From Warburgia ugandensis (taxonomy: Eukaryota > Streptophyta > Magnoliopsida > Canellales > Canellaceae), in assembly GCA_035236585.1 (NCBI GenBank), contig CP141126.1, positions 68,425,414 to 68,489,413 on the forward strand: 64,000 bases of DNA. Reading direction: 5' to 3'. The notes beneath the pieces were generated by a model that was not told the DNA's origin, ran no database searches, and saw nothing but the letters and a program-made list of their open reading frames with translations. The position numbers and the translations under genes were made by a program. Below are positions 57,324 through 64,000 of the stretch, in pieces; within the stretch, counting starts at the first letter, position 1; each line of letters starts with the position of its first letter.

Positions 57324-60281
57324 TGTGACAACCCGGGTTTTCATATGCATTTTTAATTCAAAATTTATTCCTAATGCTTGATCAATCCCTATTTGAAAAC
57401 AATTTTGTAAACTAATGCAATGCAACAAAAGTATCTTTCCTTGTAAATTCATTTTGAAAACCCTGAGTGTCATTTTTCTTATCTAAAAACAAGGATATCA
57501 ATGAAATGAGAGCTACATTTCTACCAACAATTCGGCAGAGTTTCCTTTGTTTTTTGGACATAAGACATTTAACGTAAGTCATGCGAAGTATTGAATAACC
57601 ATTCATTTGAATTTTAAAACATGATTGGAAACTTCGTTTTCTTTTCAAAAACATCTAACATTCCCCAAGACTTGTCAAACACAGCTCAATTACAGTTCAA
57701 AACACATATAAGATTGAAATATTACCTAATAGTCAACATAGATTGAGTTTCTTAATGAAACTCTAAATTCCCTTCTTATCCTCTTGAAATCATCAAGTGG
57801 TTTTCTTAGAATCTTAATTTCCTTTCTAATTCTATTCTAGCTAACTTGTGGTAAAAATGATAAGGTGAGTATATAACATACCCAGTAGATAATCTAACAC
57901 TACAAAAATCATGGCATACACATACAATGATTTGAAGAAAGGTTTCTCTGATAATAAAAATGACATGGCCACAAGCCATCATATGGAACGCATCATAAGC
58001 ACTCATATGCATGTATATGTGTGTATATGTGTCATCCACAAATCTGCGTCATACTTGACAAATCAAGTAATATATGATTACTTTAAAATTCAGAGTAGAA
58101 TTTAGTTAATCTACATGTAGGTCATTTCAAACCACTAATAACTTCATCATTGTGCACATATAAACCTTGATTATTTTATTAACTAAAATGTATTGTATTT
58201 CAAATAACCAACTCATCATGTAAAAGCAAATCATGGATAGTAAAGACAAATACCACAGTGTCTTTTGACAACACATGCTAAGTAGACAAACCTTCTAAGG
58301 TAAATCACCAAGTCCTTTTGCACTTGTGCAAAGTGACTAACCAATAGTTCTTGTGCTCACATCAAAGCAGACTGGGCCAAATGTCCCTTTTGTGACACAT
58401 GCACGTATGAATCAGTATTTGGTCATGCATAATCACTCATAATGTTGAATGCATCCAACGTATTAGTAAATTTGACCAAAGTAAAACTATTGGTTTAGAA
58501 GAATCAATATGCACTAAAATCTCAATCGTAAAATCACCGACTAAGTCTATACGTCAAAGCACAGTATCGATAAATCATAGATCCACATGAAAATCATATA
58601 TGCTCACATAACATACATATGTATCAAATAATTGGTATAATAATTCAAATCATTCTAAACTAGAATTAGTTCTCAAACCATTTTCTCATTTTGAAGTTCA
58701 TTTAAATCTTGGTAGTATCAAATTACCTTCCTCTTTTGACAGTTTATCCTTTCTCCACAGCTTTCACGATCCTCCCTCCACAGTCAATCAAGTTGCATGT
58801 CAATCTCTAATGTGCATAAATTTGATGTTTTCAACATCAGTTCTAACTTTCATACTATTTTAAATCCATATCTTAGATTTTAACTCATCTCATGATCTAA
58901 CAGTTTAGATCATCTCAAAATCACAAAACGGTTAGACTTATGATCTCTCATTGTTCCATGGTTAATCACTTTAATCAATTCATCATCTAAAGGTCATATT
59001 TTCCTATTTTGATGTTTTATAGTCATTACTCTTAAGTTAGACATGGGAAATATGATCATATCCTTATATGATCTGCCATTTATTATACAAATCAATGATT
59101 CAAAGGTCAAATCTGTCTTAAATTACATTAACTATCATAATATCTTTTAAATAGCAATTCTAATCAAAATTTGATGACAAGAATCTATTTAATTCCATAT
59201 AAAAAATACCAGATAGTTAATTTTTTGTATATGATTGCGATCTAACTATTAACTTCATTTTATTTGTTCATATCTATTGAATTAACGTTCTAATCTGAAC
59301 TTTTCTTTAGTTTCAGACAATTTAAGGTTTAAAGAATGCAATGGCAATGTTTGATATCTGAATCCTAGTAGTAACTGATCAAACACTCACGTTCCATTCC
59401 AAATCATGTTTCTCATTCAATTCAAGTCTAATTAATTAATTTCCAACACTGGATCAAGAATTCCCTATAGTTTACCCATTAATCAGGATAGTCAATTCAA
59501 ATAAATGTGAGATCTTAGAGATCCAACAATTGATTAGAGTTCTAATTAATTGATTGGGGCTCTAATCACCCTTGGATCATCATAATTTTTCCAGAATTGT
59601 AAACATTTGATTCTAATCTTAGAAATTTGATGAAATTTAGGGCCTGGATCATAAATATCAGATCTTTAGCTGGAAGATCAAAACACATGTAGATTGATCA
59701 AAGTTTCTGTTGATCTCTATTATATAGGAATGAGATCAATGGCTGGATCTTCCTCCATTTGCGGATCAGGTTTAGGAATCGAATCATCCCTGTCCAAGTT
59801 CTAGATGGATGATCGAAACATAGATATGATGATCAAAGTTCCTACCGATCCCTATACTTTAATTAGGGACATGATCCAATGGTCTAATCAAGCCTTTAGG
59901 TATGGATTGTTTATGTCCCAACAAAAACCTTAGTTTTTTTTTTTCTACTTTCTGTAAACAAATTAAACAAAAAATAGAGAAATCGTGTAAAGGCCTACCT
60001 ATGTGGTGTTTGCAATCTCCAATCATTGTTGAAGAAGATGCGATTTGCTGAATTTTCTGGTGATTGTTCCAAGAAACCCTTCGATCCTACATTGTTCCTG
60101 TTCAGATGACTATGGAATCAAAGGGGTTTTGCTCCTCCCATTGTGCAGAGTCAATTGAACAGACAGATTAGAGATCTGAGCAGCCGTTTGGCGGGGAACT
60201 CTATTTCTCTAGGTAACCCGAAAACCCCCACCTTCCCTCTATTCTTTGGCATGGTCTAGATTTTCTAATGAGAAGGGACTT

Positions 60282-60377
<96 letters not shown>

Positions 60378-60857
60378 TCTTCATCTTCTTCTTCTTCTTC
60401 CTCCTCTTCATTAGGTTCGGGAACAAACCTAATGTCGGTTCTTCGATTCAATTAAGTGGGGAGGGGTGCCAGTATCAAATTTGGCCCATCTTTAAATACG
60501 TTGATTTAATTTCTTTTTACTTAATATTAAAAATATAATTATGATGTTTTCATTATTTTAAACATCATAATCTCAGTAAAAAAAGTATGAATGCTACTTG
60601 TGATGGTTTTTGACTCCCAATTTTAGATTTCTACGAGGGGGTCCCATGGTGAACTCCAATTTCAATAAACTTAGTGTTATTAGAATTGTTTTTCTGAGTA
60701 CAATCCAAATATGGATGTCCCAAAACTTGAATTGATGTCTGTAAAATTTTCACTTATAAAACTCTAAAAATTAGAAAATTCAGTATTCTTTTTTCATCCC
60801 AAATTAACATAATTCAAAATTTACTTAAATTCATATTGAAAAATTAGGGATGTTACA
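57324..60857 (-). mobile_element. LTR of element I (3,534 bases)
   Basis: In plus coordinates it runs from TGTGACAACCCGGG to GGATGTTACA. Its U3 (60480-60857) resembles those of H and G. The palindrome is at 60421-60441 and the purine tract of related LTRs is here an expanded CT microsatellite. The frames at 60239-60455 on both strands are translations of that microsatellite. Confidence 0.88.
60284..60412. repeat. (CT)45 and (CTT)n compound microsatellite in element I LTR
   Basis: About 91 bases of pure CT run into CTT/CCT triplets to about 60412. It occupies the place of the irregular pyrimidine tracts in G (24100-24190), H (43370-43450, 62450-62540) and, as purines on the plus strand, B1, so it probably grew from that tract. 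Confidence 0.95.
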
Positions 60858-62574
60858 CATAGTTACGTATCAAACTAAAATGAGAGATTAAATCCATGAA
60901 AATCATAAACAAAATGTGAGTGTTAGCAATTCTAAACCAATGATTTTGGATATTCCATATCATCACCATTATAATTCATATTGTCTCGATAATATTCATA
61001 TATTAAATTAATCCTTTAATTTCATCATCATCAAGGGAAAATATACATAATTCATTTCATCCATGAAGAGTAAAGAATTTCTAATATGTAACCATGTCAT
61101 TATTCTATTTATTAAAATCTATCTATAACATGTATTTGATCAGATACATGTTAATCTAGTTAGAACCATAATCTAGTCATAATCCAAATTTATGGATAAA
61201 TTAAAGATGTCAAAAAAACCTACCTTGTGTGGTGAGTTCATCAATTTCACTAGATTTAATTGTCCTCTTTTCACAATTGACCACGTGTGCTTCAATATAT
61301 ATAGTATATAAAATTATACTTTTAATACACTTGCATACACTTAGATATTTAGATTTAATTATGATCTAACGATCCAGATCATTCTAAGCATTGATCCCTT
61401 AAATTCCTAAAATTTTATCTTAAATACATCTTTAGGTCTCATGATCTCAACTGTTCAGGTTGTAGATCTACTTTTCAAACCATGGATCACTGATCAAATA
61501 TTCGTTAGGTGTTATAATCTTAGATCTAAAACATTGATCTCCTATCAATGGTACCAACACTTAAAATTTTAGTTTATGGCTGTGATCTTAGATTAGATTA
61601 CACTTGCCAATCTCCTATCATTGACAATCAAATTTTAAATGGTCAAATTTGATCTTGGTTAAATAACACATAATTGATATATCGTTCTTGCCACAAATTG
61701 ATGCCAATGTGAAATTGAAATTATATGTTTAACAGATCTGCCCTTTGTTTGTAGATTAGCCAATTGAACAACATACATTGAGGTAGTGGTCAAATCAATT
61801 AGTGAATCATCAGATCATGTATCTATAGATGAACTACTTAGATCTACCTTAAAGTTGTAGATTATAAGATAGGTCATCAAGGATCATCATGATCTATGAA
61901 ATGGATGGTCAAATTCATAGATCGTGGGTTGACGGTGATAGATCGAGATTGGATCTAACTTTGGTGGGTCAAATGATCTTAGATCTCACTAAAATCCATT
62001 ACATTGTGTAGATCACATCAACATAAACAAGAACTACATTTTGCATGCAAAATTTTAAGGTCACTAACAATGAATGACCTTCACTAGAGAATGTGACTAG
62101 AGACATTGTTGCTGGTGGCCATTTCCCCCCTAAAATATCAAATTGAATAAGGGGAATCATAGATCAGAGTCCCACCTACAATCTCCCAAAGTTTGGTGAA
62201 ATTCAACATTGTTTGATGCTGAAAAATGTCAAAAATGGTAACTTTTATTGCATTTTGGTCCAGTCACTGTCTTTGCTCCAATCCACCACTATTTCTTGGC
62301 TGATATTTACTGTTTCTTGGGTCTTTTGTTTATGTTGGCAAGAAGATGATGGTGAATGGTACCAATCCCGTCTGTCTAGGAGATCGACATGTATTTCCCT
62401 TCGTAGATCTCCTTCTCTCTATCATCGCAGTTCCCTCTAGCGGCTTGGTTCCTCCTTCCTCTCCCTCCTTTCTCCTCCTTCTTCTCCTCTCCTTCCTCTC
62501 TTCTTCTCTTTCTTCTGCCTCTTTTCTTTTGTCTCTCTGTTGGGTTTTCCTTTATGTGTGTGTGTCGGGTTCAA

Positions 62575-62596
62575 GAACAGACCATTAGGTCTCTTC
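62575..62596 (-). promoter_or_regulatory. Palindrome of the shared LTR promoter module (H right LTR)
   Basis: GAACAGACC, then ATTAGGTCTCTTC: half-sites around an AT-rich centre. Next to it is a perfect CACTTAAGTG (about 62602-62611), followed by the block GGAAGGGGTGCCATTATCA. The order is the same as in B1 and I. Confidence 0.6.
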
Positions 62597-62769
62597 TTTG
62601 ATTCACTTAAGTGGGAAGGGGTGCCATTATCAAACTAGCCCCCTTCATTTAATTATGAAAAAAATTCTTTTTTATTAAATTTCTAAAGTTACAGTCAAAA
62701 GAGATGAACATTATTTATGATGATTCTCAAACATCTCTTGAGTGTCCAACTCAGCTCTTTGAAAGTGTT

Positions 62770-64000
62770 TGATTTTGCATAAAAACTACACAATTAGTTA
62801 CCCCGTGTGTTACAACTTACGGGGGTAAATTAGGGTTTTTGACCAAAATTCATAGCACATGCATTTTTTGACCTAGTGACTCAAAAAATTGATATTTTGT
62901 ATTTTCAAAGGCTAATCTAAGATAAATATGTGATTAATGATATTTTTAGGATTTAATTAACTACTTTTACTTTTTGTAGGAGTCAAGATGGCGATCCGAC
63001 AGTTGAGATCAATTGGGATGAAATTAGAAGATCAAGTCAAAGACTAAAAGTCATCAATCCAACATGAGATCAATGCTAAGATCATCTTTTGGACAAGCAA
63101 TGGATGCAATTAGAAGAGTTAAAGGAGGCCAAAGTGAGCCCATGAATAAGCCATGCAAAGTCCACCACCTTTGCATAGGTTTCACTTAAGGTACTTAACT
63201 ATATTCAAGGCATAAACAAGAGGACAAGCTATGGAGTGAAGCCAACCACTAAACCCAAGGATAGGAGCCATTAAGATAAGCTAAGAGAATAATCTAAGCC
63301 AACCATGAAGCCAAGCCCTATGGAGCCTTCAAAGTTAGCCATGAAAGCCACATGAGCTAAACTAAATGGAAGGCCATGATTGGTGGAGAATTTGAAGAAT
63401 TATCTTTGAGATTTATGGGGATATTTTGAAGAGAATTAAGGAAAATTTTACTAGTATAAGGAGGCATGCGGACCAATAGGAAGAGACCCCTCTATTTTTC
63501 ATGGTTTTCCCACTTTTTTTTCTCACTTTCCACCTCACCCCTAAGATGCACCACGAATTTCACTTTCTATTCAAGAATCCTACAAATACAAGACTCCTCC
63601 ACCTTCTTAAACTCCCATTCAAACCATCCAACCAATCCCAAAGTCTTAGAAAATCACTTAGCCAATCAAAATTTCCCATCTCACCTTTCTTTCCTATCTT
63701 TTCCTACTTGTTAAGTGTTCAAATTTGGTCAAAATACCCCTAATTTAGTGTTCAATTAGAGCGTCTAGGCCAGCAAGTTCAAGATTTTACATAAAATATT
63801 TAATTTTAGCTTTAATTGGCCATCCAACCGTTGAATTGCAAAATTAACAGTCAGATGCTGATTAAAGCTAATTAGAGGAATACTGAACGGTTTAGATGAT
63901 TCTAATTGGGTCCTGTGCATTGCAGATTAATCGACTCAAGTGTGGATGCTCCAGATCGAATCAAGGATATCAGATGAGGATGATGAAGTTTCGAGGAAAA
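62770..64000 (+). mobile_element. Unidentified repeat, possibly the start of another LTR element
   Basis: Similarity to the H LTR ends abruptly at 62769 and new sequence begins near TGATTTTGCATAAAAAC. It is AT-rich with a CTACAAATACAAG box (about 63579-63591) that could be a promoter, followed by Pro/Ser-rich frames at 63466-63743 with no family resemblance. The abrupt edge and TG start suggest the left LTR of an element running past the window, but no second copy is available. Strand is a guess. Confidence 0.35.

Larger units (their letters stand above)
56984..60857 (-). mobile_element. Element I, deletion derivative with one complete LTR
   Basis: The plus-strand start TGTAACAGCCAAGGG resembles the first bases of its own LTR, then passes directly into internal leader (GTCCCACAACAACG at about 56999, and GATGTGGGAGTAACTC as in G), a primer site complement and a complete LTR to ATGTTACA at 60857. 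Flanks are CACAG (56979-56983) and CATAG (60858-60862), a five-base duplication with one transition. The undisturbed H middle LTR has CATAG there. So one LTR and almost all of the interior were lost after or during insertion. Confidence 0.82.
44746..62769 (-). mobile_element. H array, right LTR, split by B1 and I and truncated
   Basis: Pieces: 44746-44775, then 55862-56983, then 60863-62769, together about 3.06 kb. B1 (duplication CATTT) and I (CACAG/CATAG) separate them. Removing both restores collinearity with the middle LTR, for example GGATTTTAAAACA followed by CTTTTAAAGG, and TCATAGTTATGTATCAAAC beside 60863. Similarity stops at 62769, about 350 bases before the expected end. The promoter module with its palindrome is at 62575-62640, and a pyrimidine tract is at about 62450-62540. 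Confidence 0.87.

Noticed and set aside
60239..60455. Arg-Glu and Leu-Ser repeat proteins on either strand
   Set aside because: Direct translations of the CT microsatellite.
63466..63743. Two overlapping 80-codon plus-strand frames that might be a small host gene
   Set aside because: Pro/Ser/Phe-rich translation of a pyrimidine-rich stretch, no splice or domain evidence, inside a probable repeat.
1..64000. Possible endogenous pararetrovirus (caulimovirus) sequences
   Set aside because: All polymerase remnants come with LTRs, primer sites and integrase or LINE endonuclease. No movement- or coat-protein text was seen.

Overview
This window looks like plant nuclear DNA from a transposon-dense, AT-rich intergenic or heterochromatic block, probably of an angiosperm with a large genome. 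I found no intact host gene, rRNA, tRNA, operon or CRISPR array. Nearly all recognisable sequence is a nest of Ty3/gypsy LTR retrotransposons with unusually long LTRs (about 2.5 to 4.6 kb), plus two RTE-type LINE copies, a decayed CACTA-type DNA transposon and a few microsatellites. The plant assignment rests on a gypsy polyprotein with a C-terminal chromodomain, initiator-Met-tRNA primer sites (TGGTATCAGAGC type), plant-type RTE LINE reverse transcriptase and CACTA transposase-associated remnants. The species cannot be named from this.

Layout. (1) 1-9349: element A, plus strand, a decayed Tekay/Del-like chromovirus whose 5' LTR starts before the window and whose 3' LTR has lost its last ~200 bases. 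(2) 9350-24571: element G, minus strand. Its 3' LTR is truncated (9350-9553 and 17361-17482) because solo LTR E2 (9554-17355, duplication AATTT) is inserted in it. E2 in turn carries the 4,581-base solo LTR F (10175-14755, duplication AAATT). G's interior is 17483-21174 and its intact 5' LTR is 21175-24571. (3) 24572-25043: 3' end of an RTE LINE into which G apparently inserted. (4) 25044-28834: minus-strand gypsy integrase remnant and a short non-autonomous LTR element J. (5) 29576-37375: CACTA-like remnant, minus strand, split by a second RTE LINE (about 32230-34895).

(6) 37376-62769: tandem minus-strand array H, with the order LTR, 0.86-kb interior, LTR, 0.85-kb interior, LTR. It was invaded three times: by solo LTR D (38085-40873, duplication CATAA), by the full-length 11-kb element B1 on the plus strand (44776-55856, duplication CATTT), and by the deleted element I on the minus strand (56984-60857, duplication CACAG/CATAG). 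(7) 62770-64000: start of another unidentified, probably LTR-type, repeat.

How the parts relate. Target-site duplications allow a relative insertion order: E2 went in after G and F after E2; D, B1 and I went in after H. All coding remnants carry many stops, mostly of the kind made by C-to-T or G-to-A transitions, as expected for long-methylated silenced repeats. I see no new host system. The more unusual points are a conserved palindrome-containing promoter module shared by otherwise diverged LTRs, B1 LTRs that lost almost all of U3 before they transposed, an LTR-type tandem-repeat module occupying the place of integrase in G and B1, and the H LTR/interior tandem array.
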